A stretch of 64,000 nucleotides of DNA, from contig BDGG01000014.1 in NCBI GenBank assembly GCA_001949185.1, positions 814,504 through 878,503 on the forward strand, read 5' to 3'. Under the pieces are notes generated by a model, which worked only from the letters and a program-made list of their open reading frames with translations, was not told the DNA's origin and did not search any database. The stretch's first letter is position 1, and each line of letters starts with the position of its first letter. The position numbers were made by a program, and so were the translations under genes. The DNA comes from Ramazzottius varieornatus (taxonomy: Eukaryota; Tardigrada; Eutardigrada; Parachela; Ramazzottiidae). Of this stretch, positions 15,144 through 29,268 are shown piece after piece.

Positions 15144-17436
15144 TGAAATTGATCTTTACTTTGATGTGATATGCCTGTGTAATACAGGTGGCGCTTTCGC
15201 ACCTGCTCGTCTTTTCAGCTCCTCATATCCTATTTTCCTGTTTGATTTTCCATTTTTCCATTGAGTGGAGCACCTGAACCAGTTAATCTATTTGTTGTCT
15301 TGATCGCGCACCAATAGCAATATCTCATGTTAGAGCACATAACAGTAACATAACCTACACTTTCTACCTAAATTAACTGCCATATCTTGAAACGATATCC
15401 TTATCAAGTACACAAAACAGAAGATCCAATTACAAGATGGCCTTGACGGAGATATCCAGCAGAGCGGGATATCTACCGGGTCTCTAGGTAGAAACCCGGA
15501 GGATATATCTGTACCTGGAGCGTATTTCCGTGGCAGCCACCTCGTACGAATAGATGGCGCAGTTGCAGCAGCGGCCAGTCGTCTTGCTTCTCTCCGTAAC
15601 ACCGTCTAACCCCCATCCCCGTCCGACTACCTGCTACGTGGTATTGAAATTCGTAAAGGCTGAGCGCGGAAGACATTTCTGGGTTGCATGACGGTAACGT
15701 AACATTGGAGTTCACGGGCTCAACGTGTCTTCAGAAGGATACAATTCAACCTCGCGTGCCGGGGAAGTTTAATTTTTCAGTAAAGAAGTGCCAGCCTTCA
15801 CAATTGAAGGAGAAGCTGGACCGCTAGCTCCTGTTCCCCGCTGACTTTCCCATTACAGCACTGCCTATTACATTTCAAATTTGCAGTCCCCCAGGTCGCA
15901 TTACGCTCTTTAATCACTTGTTATAGCAACTTTACGATACATTACAGGCACACGAGTGACACGACCACACGATTGCCGCGTTTTCACCACGCAGCGGTCT
16001 CCTGCCTCGACTTTGGCGGTATAAGGGTACACGGACTTTTAAAACTTAACGTCTGAAATTGCATGCACCAGCCAGCTGTGTTGGGTAATCTTACCCAGTA
16101 ATCAAAAGGTGATATACTGTATTCGATCCATTCCCTGGTTGACAAGATAGATCACGCGTTCGTCATATCAAAGTAATGAAGAATGAAGATTGCACCATTT
16201 GAGTCAAACCGGAAAGAGCCAACAATCTCCTGTGCTGATCCAACTAGAGGGCTATATTGCACTGATGAGGTCCAACTCGAGCTGGCGACTCATTTCAATT
16301 GAAATTAACACTTGAAATATCCAGGTGCAAGAGTGACTTGATTGATGTTTCACAGCATTGTATAGGGGAGGACCCTATCCATTCAATGCACAGAAGTTTC
16401 GAGTTAGCCGCGAAAGAAAACAAATTGACTGTAGAAGAAATGTTCTCTGATACTTTGTGTACACTCCACATTTCAGTTGGACGCTTAGGAAACTTCGTTT
16501 CAAAGCTAAAAAACTCGAAAACTGGTGCTTTTCGGGAAGTGGATTCTAATTGAACTCGAGAGGCGATCGAAACACTCCGTGGTTTTTTTGTGGTTGGAGC
16601 GGTTCTCTGCTCGAGTGTTTACGTTAGTTGAGACGCACCGACTTCATCGCTTTGCTTTTGACTTAATCAAAGCTATTGATCTTCCCTGAGATCGGTTCTT
16701 TTTGTCTCGAAGATTAACTGGCCTCCAAATTTGATTAAGCCACATGCGGCGCTAATGACGTCCAAACTTTGGAGTATTTCCGGGCTTTTCCCCTTCTGAT
16801 TTGCTGACAACATGTACTGTACTTAAACGAGCCGGTATGTCCCGGATACAAGCTACCAAAAGAGAAGGAAAAGTCCGTATAGTCCAACACCATTTACCGA
16901 CGAAGCATGTGACGTTATACCATACGCCACCACTCCTGTTGTCAACAGGAAACCCCAGTAAATGTTACCTCCCTTGCGCAAGGCTGTGGGGATAGCATGC
17001 GGCAGCAATGGGGCTCCATGTCTGATTAACTGCACTTGGTAATCCCCTCAAGGCGGTACTGCTGTACCCCCAATTTCTCAATCGTATAGGTGTACACTGT
17101 AGCTAGTTTCTTCTGATCCAGTCTTCATCCTGCTGGATTATTACACGGTTCTCCGCCCAAGTTTTTCCAAGGAACGAAACCCTTTGATTGACGGACGATT
17201 ATTGCGATCGGCTATCTTAACCGATCAAGCCTTTTTTCTGTCTGCAAGTTTTCTTCTGTGTAATGTCCTGAAAGCCGAAGCTTTGTTTTGACCTTGTGGC
17301 TTCAAAGGATTAACGTTCACAGAGTCCTGCAAACAGTCTTGCGGCGCTCCATTTCTGTCTCCCAAGACGTCCGAATGATCCACCGAATAGAGTGATTCAA
17401 CTTGGTCTTCGCTTCTTAACCGGTTTTTTCTTTGTT
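15144..17436. other. Intergenic stretch
   Basis: No gene recognised. An 84-codon frame at 16299-16553 has no family likeness. Part of the right end is probably the promoter and 5' UTR of the following GPCR gene. Confidence 0.45.
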
Positions 17437-20400
17437 ATGGAGACCAAAGACAGTCCAACCACGAGAGCCTTCAGCAGCCTGATATCCATGATTGGTAGCC
17501 CACCTCTCAATGGCGCGGGCACCGTCCAGTCGGCAACACTGAGCAGCGTGGCAGAAGAAAAGGAGCCTCCATCTCAATTGGAATTACGACCATCTCTAGC
17601 CACCATTTACCCCATGTTTATCGTACTCAACGGAATCGTTTTCCTCTTTGCCATTCCTATCAACTCATTCCTGCTCATCAAAACCCTGACAACCTTTGAA
17701 ACCCGCAACAGCCGGGTCTTACAGTTCTTGGTTAACGCTGCGCTGTGTGATCTCTTCAAGCTCATCTTCGTTATGCCCATCACACTGGCCAATTTACTGC
17801 TGCAAAATTTCGTCTTTGGATCTTTCTTGGTAAGTTTAGAAGGGCACTGTCAACATTTGTGTTTTCAGAGAATGAGCACTTAACGAAGCAAGCCGAATCA
17901 CTCTGTGCGGTGGATCATTTGAGCGTCTTATGAATCAAGTGGCCGCGACAAACGAGGCTTTTACCAGAAGCGAACGTGATGCGGAATGTTTTCGCGCGAT
18001 TGTGTGTGGTATTTAGTTCAATCGAGCGGAAAACGGTGAGACTTAATCGGTAATCTATAAATTATTGTGACGGCGCAAGGGAAGCAATCTACCGCGAGAC
18101 ACGAAGGCCGGAAGAGCCGCATTTACCTTGGAGTACAGTGTAATTTAATCCATGAATCCAGTTCTGCCCCAGCACAGACATCCTTTTCCACACAGCCATA
18201 AACTCAGAGCGTCGAATGCTTGACGTTCTCGTTAGGCATTTTGGTTGCCTCATACAATCAGACTTTCGTAGGGTGTATGAATGTCAATACCAATACATTC
18301 AGTTTGTCAGTTAATTTGATGGATGTACACAGTGTATTAATATCCATCCCCACAGGTGATCACCCGACTCGATACATCAATGGCTGACAACAATTATTGA
18401 ACTATCGATATGACGAGTGCCAACAAGGGGATTCTGCATGTCCTGACATGCCGATGGTCAAACTCTCCCGACAGAACGGTAGAAGAGGGTTTCTTCCGGG
18501 GTCTGAGCCAGGTAGCTACATAAAGGAACAATCCTAGAATAAACACGGAACTCGGAAGTGACGTAAGAGCGGTAAAATATGACACAACAAGCACAAGCAA
18601 CCATCAGGTGTACTGTGTGGCAGCTCATTCTGACGTCGCTTCGGGTCCTGCAGTTTGTTCAAGTATCGTCCCGGTAGGTAGCTCCCTGGCTCAGATCCTA
18701 GGAGAAACTCTCTTCTATCGTTCTGTCGGGACACTTTGACCATCGGGATGTAGGGACGTGCATAATCCCCTTGTGAGGACTACCTCTACGACGGAGAGGG
18801 TATTGAGTTAGCCGGCTGTGGGAACGGTTGTTGAGTTAGCCACCAGTTGTTACGAGCAGGCCTCCAAAAAGGTCTACTCGCTGAAGTCTGTGGCTAACTC
18901 AGCTACCGCTCCCTCGTAGTGATGCATTTTGCACACTGTTGTTTTTGGTCGCCTGACCGGTTATTACTGTTTTCTGTTTGGTTGATTTGAAGAATCTATT
19001 TGTTTCGATTGCAGTGCTACGTTCTGCCGATGCTGCAAGTCTTCCCTATTCACGTGTCCATATTCAACTACGCGGGACTGACGTACGACCGGTACCAGGG
19101 TATTCGATATCCGGACAAGCGTAATGTGCCGGTGATGGTCTTCACCATCTCCAGCTGGATCCTGGCCTTGTGTTCCGTCCTGCCTTACACTGGCTTCATC
19201 ACTTACATCGATCTGGAGCAATTGCGCGGACCGCAGTATCAAAACCTTGGGCTATGCTTTATTCATGTGCAGAAGACTATCGAGGACTACTTAAGTACGC
19301 TAATCCATTAGCCAAACATAGTTACTCCACAACATCCTTCGAACCCGAAAATGTAATTAATCTCTCTGAACCGAAAGAATCTAATCCAGCGGCTCTTTCC
19401 ATGCGCGTTAAATATCGACAATTAGTTTCGTTGCAATCGAAAGTTTCCGGAGCCGTATTTGAGGTAGATTCAATCGATCAAAAAGCTGTAAACTCAACTT
19501 TCAGCTAGGCGTGAGTTTTAGGTAGAAAATAGTTCGGCAGCCAGACAGGGTTCAAAAAGTTATCACAAAGAAATGGCAATATACAGCAGTTTTTTATGAT
19601 AAGTTCCAGAACCGCCTGTCGAAATAACCGCGGGTCTGGATTGGCTTGCATGTCGTTTATTTCTGTTTTTTACAGGGGCAACATTTTTCTGCATATTCAT
19701 CATTCCATTGTTGGTGATTGTTTACTTGCTCACGCGAACATCATGGGAGCTGGGCTTCCAGCAGAAGACTGCGGAGACCTGTGTGTGCGACGCCGAGTGT
19801 GGGATCTTACTACACCTACCGTCCCAGACCTTATTGCGGCTTAAGGTACAGCAGGGGCCAGGCCAAGTTAATTAGCTTCCGAGCGGCTCTTATCGACGCT
19901 TATTGACTTTCATTTACGCTATAGCACGCACCAGATGCCAGCAGGGGAATGGTGCTCGACGGACATCACCCCGAAAACTCCCTCGCCTATTCCCGCTCCG
20001 CCGAGCCTACTCACACCAGAGGCAACCGCCTCGACAGCGAAACCTTTGATGCCCAATCGGTAAACACACAATTTGTGACGCTCCTTCCATCAGTCGTTTA
20101 TTTTTTTTGGAGACTTTCCTTACACTTGCGTCAATTGGAAAACACTGTAGTATATTTTATGGTGCCGAGGTGGTGTTTAGGGAGTATGGCCCCGTGTATT
20201 GCCCAACCCAGAAAGCGATCGATGGATCCCGAGCTCCAGTAAAGGCCATCATAAATCACATAACTGAGGCTGTGGCTCTCAAATCAAACTTCTTGACACT
20301 TGTTCGACTTGAAATTAAACAGGGTGTGTCATTAATCAGATTCAGGACGACCGCCCTTCACAGAGCCTCCACACCTTACAGTATCACGTGCAACGGGAAG

Positions 20401-21316
20401 TGGGAGGGCCATGGATCAGTTCTTAAAAATTCACGACGCATCCACACGGGTTGAAATTTGAAAGCTGGGAAACAAACGGCGTCAGGGTATCCAACGTCAG
20501 TTACGTCAACTTGGACAAAAGCTGGTTTGGGGGCGTAGTCCAACAGAAGTCAATTGGAGATATCCGTCAGGAGAAACAGCTCTTGCAGGCTTCCCTGGTG
20601 CAAGATGGCGTAGTTGAACGGGCGGTTTTGTTGTTGTTTCCATTATGGTGTCTGTAGGGGAGCATGACTAGCATCGACAGGTTGAGCTAATTGACACCTA
20701 TTCATACAGTAACATTTAGCAGAAAGGCACAGCGTGGACTTTATGCTCCATTGTATCAAGCTTGGCTCGTAAGAGAAGAGAAGGCCTCGAAGTCACTTTC
20801 AGTTTTGAATCAATTCATCACAAACGCCCTGTTAGATCACTCTGCTGTTTGATTTGACAGATTCTGGGCGTGGAATGTGCATATTGTCTGAGTGAGCTTC
20901 AGCGTCGCGACCAGCGGCGCATCGCTGCCATTATCGGTCTGTTCATCGCGGCCTGGACGCCCATCAACATTTTCATCCTGACGACTCATTTCTTCCCGGA
21001 CTCAAAGGTGGTGTCGCTGGAGGCACAGGACATGGTCAACCTGTCCTTGACATGGCTGGGCTTTCTCTCCACCTGTTGGAACCCTTTCATCATCCACCCC
21101 ATGCTGGTGGAGCGAGCGCAAATGTACGATACCTGCAAGCCCAAGAAGGAACATTGTGACAGGAAGTCGTCGACGTTGAGTCGAAGGTCTAAACACCGTT
21201 CGACCACTGATTGCTCAAGCAAGAGAAACAACGAACCTGGAAACTTGATTGGAGCTCGAACGATGTACGGAATGCGCCTCACCGACTCACTAGACTCGCT
21301 CAAAGTTAACGTTTAG
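17437..21316 (+). CDS. Orphan class A (rhodopsin-type) GPCR
   Basis: Seven-helix receptor at the plasma membrane; ligand unknown, a peptide is plausible. Exons 17437-17829, 19015-19294, 19676-19845, 19925-20059 and 20861-21316 join in phase and give 477 residues. TM1 is around MFIVLNGIVFLFAIPINSFL and TM2 around NAALCDLFKLIFVMPI. The TM3 end has the DRY-type motif YDRYQGIRYP. TM5 is in exon 3 (FFCIFIIPLLVIVYLL), TM6 reads GLFIAAWTPINIFIL, and TM7 ends NPFIIHPML where NPxxY is usual, so the Tyr is missing. Exons 3 and 4 encode a long third intracellular loop with two Cys pairs (CVCDAEC). The tail is Ser/Arg-rich. Intron 1 holds an inverted-repeat element. Confidence 0.82.
18424..18773. mobile_element. 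Inverted-repeat (MITE-like) element, family with GAGCCAGGTAGCTA
   Basis: About 350 bp in intron 1 of the GPCR gene. The arms are about 95 bp: CAAGGGGATTCTGCATGTCC... at 18424 and the complement of ...GCATAATCCCCTTG ending 18773. They share CCGACAGAACG, GGTAGAAGAG/GATAGAAGAG and GTCTGAGCCAGGTAGCTAC/ATCTGAGCCAGGGAGCTAC. No ORF inside. A related element is at 55811-56350. Confidence 0.7.
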
Positions 21317-21699
21317 AGGAAACTCTCAAAGTGGAAACTAATGTTGTCCAAATTCAAAACCTGTCTAACAATCGATCAAGTGTTTGATTTATAAATTGGT
21401 AGATTTTGTAACTTTTGTCCCAAGCTTATTTTTTGGCTTCGCATATTAGTCAAGAGCTTCTCTCTGAGACTAAAGACGAACTTTACCGTCAGCAGCGAAT
21501 ACTCAAGCTATCAGCGGCGCGTGTAAAGAAAGCTGGTTCAGAGTGGACGAGGTTAAAAAGCTGCAAAGACAACGCGAGTCTTTAATGTCGGCCAAAGTGT
21601 CGACATTTTGTCGGTTAAGAATTTCAACAAGAGACTAAGCCGTTGCTTCAGAACACCGATGTCTGTCTTGAGTTGAGTGTAGCCTTGACGAAGTCGAAT

Positions 21700-22449
21700 A
21701 TGGCCGTCACCAAGCAGATTTTGGCTTGTTTCATCTGTCTGATTATTTGGACAAGTTTAAGCAATATTCAAGCATCTGAAGTATCGCTCGGACAGCCGAT
21801 ACCGCAATCTCCAGTAGCTCGCCAGGGAGTAGAGATGCTCACTGGAGGCCAGGCCGTGACTGCGACAGCGTCACCAGAGAAGGCGGAATCAAAGAACACT
21901 CTGAAATGTTACGAGTGCGATTCGAAGGTGCAAAGTGAGTGCTTGGATCCAACAGGGTCGAATAAACTGCTGATTGACTGCTCTAATATTCCCGGCATCA
22001 GCGACCGCTGTGTCAAAATCTCATCCTTCAAAGGTAAAGTCCCATTCGTACACGCGCCCGCGTTAAATGTGGGATTGGGCAAAAATGTGGGCAGCGGAGC
22101 AAAATCGGCGCTGCTCTGATTGATTTGATTGATCGGTCGACTTCAGCTGGCCTTTACCGCTTTCGCTGCGCTGCCCGCATATTTGTTCATGCCCACATTT
22201 AAAGCAGGCGCGTCTGCTTGACTGAGCAAATCTGTCGCCACAATCAGGTTATACGCGTTTTTAGGTTCTGTGAAAAGAGGTTGCGGAGGTGTAGCAACAG
22301 ACAGCGATCTGGTCCGGGCTGAAGATGGCTGCAAAACGGAAGACCACATCCGAACATGTCTTTGCTCCACAGATGGATGCAACTCCGCCAATTTGGTGTT
22401 ACAAGGGTATAGCTTATATCTTTTTGTCTTCTTGAAGTTCTTCACATGA
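21700..22449 (+). CDS. Secreted or GPI-anchored Ly6/three-finger protein, quiver-like
   Basis: Two exons, 21700-22033 and 22301-22449 (phase 1), give 160 residues. The start is a signal peptide (MAVTKQILACFICLIIWTSL). After a Ser/Ala-rich spacer comes the Ly6/uPAR pattern: LKCYECDSKVQSECLDP, then DCSNIPGISDRCVKISS, and in exon 2 the closing motif TCLCSTDGCNSAN. The protein ends in a hydrophobic stretch (LVLQGYSLYLFVFLKFF), as expected of a GPI-anchoring signal. Insect relatives such as quiver/sleepless modulate channels and receptors at the cell surface; the exact partner here is unknown. The first exon reads on openly past its donor, but only the spliced form restores the cysteine pattern. 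Confidence 0.75.
22053..22212. repeat. Palindromic element in the Ly6 intron
   Basis: Arms at about 22053-22108 and 22155-22212 are inverted copies: GCGCCCGCGTTAAATGTGGG against GCGCCTGCTTTAAATGTGGG, then ATGTGGGCAGCGGAGC against ATGCGGGCAGCGCAGC. The loop is about 46 bp. A strong hairpin is expected. No other copy was noticed in the window. Confidence 0.7.
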
Positions 22450-22772
22450 CCGTGTCTCATCGGTTTCTAATCAATGTACACAGTAGATTAGCCATACAAT
22501 GAACTGAAACAACTGGCCTTCTGAGTAATAGATAAGGTTGGTCCGTGTCTGTCCTGCGCAAAGTTATCGCCGGTGGGAATTGCTTCAGATATGATGGGTA
22601 TCATATCACATTGACAGAAACCCGCTAAAAGCACAAGTCGGTCGAGGAGTTCAAGCAGCATTTCGCACCTCTAAGCACCGTCTACACCGGAAGAGAATCA
22701 AAGTGTTTCTACTTGACGCAAAATTGAGTTGTTGTTAAACTCAAGGGAGCATTCTCAGATCAGCTGGTGCAG

Positions 22773-25881
<3,109 letters not shown>

Positions 25882-26053
25882 AGCCTCCCAAAACAGGGCA
25901 GTACAGACTACGTGTTGAGAGCGAACACATCGATTTTAGCCAAGCCGGATTTTTCGACCGAAATGTAAACGAGGAATGTGAACAGTAGTGCCATAGGAGA
26001 CTGCATCTTTAAGAATGTGAGATGGATAGTCCCACTTTACAGGTTCTCTTTTA

Positions 26054-27344
26054 CTACCAAGATTGTTCAGTTGGTGCGATGATCAGTTCGCGGATGTTTA
26101 CATGAGGGGGAACTCCCAGGATATACAGGAGGGCGTGCGAAATATCGATAGACTCCAGAGCCTTGATCGGCGGAAGGGTATCTGCGTGCAGTTCCGTGAT
26201 GGGAGTTGTGACGAGCCCAGGGCTAAGATTCTGGACGAACAGCGACTTTACTTCTTGACTGCAAATACTGCACTGACACAGTCATGGAATTTGACGACAA
26301 CGTACCGTGACGCGAATTTGCGACTTCTGCTGTCGTAGTTCGGCGTTGAGAGCCTTAGTCAAGGCGGTAAGCATATGCTTGGTACCTTCGAAGAAACGGA
26401 TTGGTGGCGGCGCACCCAATGCGTGGCCCGAGGTACTGTAAAAATTCAAGCACATAGTTCAACACCTGAGCACATCGCCTGCCAGCGCACGCACGAGGAG
26501 AAACTGTGGCACAGGCGGAAAGGACGGCAAATTGATCAATTCAACCGTAGAAAAGTTTTCGCAAAGTGCCTTAGTGTGAATCAGACACTTACGTACGTAC
26601 TTCCGTGCCGTCGCAGCGGACAGGCCTGGCCCATAATTTTTACTGGCTCATAACCTTTCATCGTACGTGTATGTAGACGGACAGAAAGAAGCCGCTTGAC
26701 TTTAAATTGGAAAGTAAGAAGCGAAAGGGGTTTACCTGTTGATGTTGACAATATGGCCATCGTCGATGTTGTCCTTCTTCATCAGACGGAGAGCTTCCCG
26801 AGTGCAGATGCAAACGGCCAGGACGTTAAGCTTCAATCAAGCAATTCACTTTTGGGTTCATTTTGAGGGCAGCACGTTGACCATTCAGCTGTCACCGAAA
26901 CTATGAAAGAATGATAAATCATAAATTAATGATCCTACCGTACATCTAGCATTTGTTGCCATTCTGATGTTTTGCCCTCGCTCAAGGGGTCGAGAAATGC
27001 GGTGCCAGCATTGTTCACCAGCACGTCGACGTGGCCGAACTGCTGCTCGATCTGCTTGAACATGGCCAAGATGTCTTCCTCCTTCACCAAGTCGCACTTG
27101 ATAGCTGTTAAATCATTGGAGCCTTCCGGTAGTTGCTTTTGTAGTTTCTGTAAGACGATTGGTATACAGCACCGCACAAGCAACACAAAGTTATGCTCAT
27201 TAAATCACCAACCTCGATTTCCTCCGCTCGACGAGCGCAAGCCACCACTCTCATTCCATTGCGAGCCAAAGTTTCCGCCAGACTGTGTCCGATGCCGCCG
27301 GATGCGCCAGTCACTAATGCAACTTTTCCTCTCCATCGGTCCAT
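26054..27344 (-). CDS. DHRS11-like short-chain dehydrogenase without the catalytic tyrosine
   Basis: Exons 27344-27213, 27147-26944, 26830-26736, 26435-26306 and 26230-26054 join in frame: 245 residues, against about 260 in DHRS11. The Rossmann NAD(P)-binding motif TGASGGIG, the NNAG motif and the catalytic-Ser segment IVNINSTSGHALG are present. The end LSPGLVTTP...ELIIAPTEQSW matches DHRS11-type enzymes, which reduce carbonyl and steroid substrates. In the YxxxK motif the Tyr is Phe: RFFEGTKHM, codons TTC GAA GGT ACC AAG (rc of about 26378-26392). SDRs need this Tyr as acid/base, so the protein may be inactive or have another role. Frame and splice sites are otherwise sound, so it is not an obvious pseudogene. 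Confidence 0.85.
26488..26672 (+). mobile_element. MITE-like element, ATGGGCCAGTAAAAATTA family, copy 1
   Basis: This stretch aligns over its whole length with the reverse complement of 59831-60013. Shared blocks include ACAGGCGGAAAGGACGGCAA, AACCGTAGAAAA and CCCATAATTTTTACTG. It lies in an intron of the dehydrogenase gene. Its ends have drifted more than those of the other copy. Confidence 0.6.
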
Positions 27345-27660
27345 TCTGCAAATGAGATGCAATGCTGTGTCCAAATGCGAATGCCGAGGAGACTAGTCAG
27401 CTTTCCGAGCTCCTATATGCCTGGTGACTTTCAAGTAGACCCAGCAGCTTCTTCCACTAAGTCGAAAGACAATCCGAAAGTGCCACTAAAAGTCGAGTGC
27501 TGCGGTGCCTTGAACGCCTTCCAGCATCTGCTCAACAAACGAGCTTTTCCAAGCATGGGTATTCCAGCTGCACTTTAATGTTTGAACCTTCCGGCGATGT
27601 AATCTTCTCTTGTCCTTTCAAATCTACAGACAGGTGGCAAGACGGCAGATAATGATCACT

Positions 27661-28045
27661 AAGCTCTGTTTCATCTACCGATGGGTGGTACTTTTAGCCT
27701 CCTGGCCAACCCATCCAACATTTTTTATGGATTCTTTTACGGCCATAGTTCTTAGTTCGCGAGGCGGGTCAACTTGGCCGTTTTAGAAGTTAAGATNNNN
27801 NNNNNNNNNNNNNNNNNNNNNNNNNNNNNNNNNNNNNNNNNNNNNNGTACATACTGAGGATCAGAGACCCTATCAGCTGATCTTCCCCGTAGCGGGATGA
27901 TCGAAAGCTGATCTTAACTTCTAAAACGGCCAAGTTGACCCGCCCCGCGAACTAAGAACTATGGTTGTAAGAGAATCTATAAAAAATGTTGGATGGGTTG
28001 GCCAGAGGCTAAAAGTACCACCCATCGGTAGGTGAGACAGAGCTT
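27661..28045. repeat. Large palindrome with an assembly gap in its centre
   Basis: About 135-bp arms at 27661-27796 and 27911-28045 are inverted copies with few differences, for example GGCCGTTTTAGAAGTTAAGAT against ATCTTAACTTCTAAAACGGCC. Between them are 50 N (27797-27846) and 64 bp of other sequence. The gap size is probably a placeholder. I see no gene here. Confidence 0.85.
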
Positions 28046-29268
28046 AGCATTACTCAGCCCAAACGCGCTAAAGCAAGGGTCAGAAAAGTTACCCTCAGGG
28101 ATAGCCGGCTTGCTTGTGGCGGCCCAGCTGTCAGCGATATCGCGTTTCGATCCTTCGACGATCGACTCTTCCTTTCACTGCACACAGCCGTCGCTATGCG
28201 TTCGATTGTTGACCCGCTAAGTAGGGAACGTCAGCTGGATTTGGAACGTCGTGGCACAGCGTGGCTTCACCCTACGGATGACTGATAGTTGGGGAGTCGT
28301 CTCTGCGAGTTTCAGCACGACAGGAATAGAAGACCGATCATTTGACACAATGTCATGCAAATGTCAGCTTTTGCTGCAGTGGCTCTGGGCTATTGGCGCA
28401 CATAGCCCGGAGCGCCATCGGAGTTTGGAAAGCCGTTTAGGGTTTGCAAGGGTTTCAAGGCCAGTGTGCACACTCGGGTAAAAAACATGCGCTAGCAATC
28501 CATACCTTCCAGCATTTCTATTCTTGGTGCTTTTGTACTGTCATCCGCGCAAGAATTGTCTAAACCTAAAATTTTAGTCAGCGTTGTTATTGTTGCCTAT
28601 ACTTTCTGTCACTTCTTGCCCATCTTTCGAATTTTGACGTATTACGAAAAGCCTGGCCTTCTCATGGATAAGCAAAAGGTTATTATAACGAGTACCAGAA
28701 GCAAGGACCGTAGAAAGTCTGACTGTTAATGGCAGAGACTACAGTGACTACAGTACACCGCTCCCTGCGTTCCATCAGTTCAGCCCACCTGCATTCGCGG
28801 GACGAATACGACCAAAGTTGCGCTGAATTTGTGACGGACAGTCTTTTGATCTTGTTGACAGTTTTTGCTCCGGAGAAGGACTCCGTCCACGTACATTTGA
28901 ATCGCCCGGCGTACGTGTACGAGTACTGACTTGTATGATCGTAAACAAAGATTACGAAAGACTTGCCGCACATGGGCAATGCGACTGTACCAGCAACAGC
29001 TGACGCTTTCGTTATCAGTCGGTGCGCTGCTCATAATTTTGCCAGCAGGTAAGGCTTACATGCATGCACTACGGCTTATCGGCAATAGCCCTGTATCTTT
29101 CGGCACATCGCAAAACTTCATTTATCGCTCGGATGAGTGTCCTCTAATCCAGGACACTAGAAGCCTCCTCCTTCCTACAGTCACCTGTGCCAGAGTGATT
29201 AACCGATTCTATTTCTTCCCGGCAATTCGGCCTCCGCTGGTGATTTGGTCTCCTACGGATAGACGAAG
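28046..29268. other. Intergenic stretch
   Basis: No gene recognised. Short frames (for example 28683-28979 minus, 28931-29302 plus) show no family likeness. The right end should hold the promoter of the beta-glucosidase gene. Confidence 0.45.

Noticed and set aside
22143-22460. 105-codon minus-strand frame that resembles the end of the Ly6 reading frame
   Set aside because: The likeness (PALNVG...) comes from the palindrome in the intron, not from homologous proteins.
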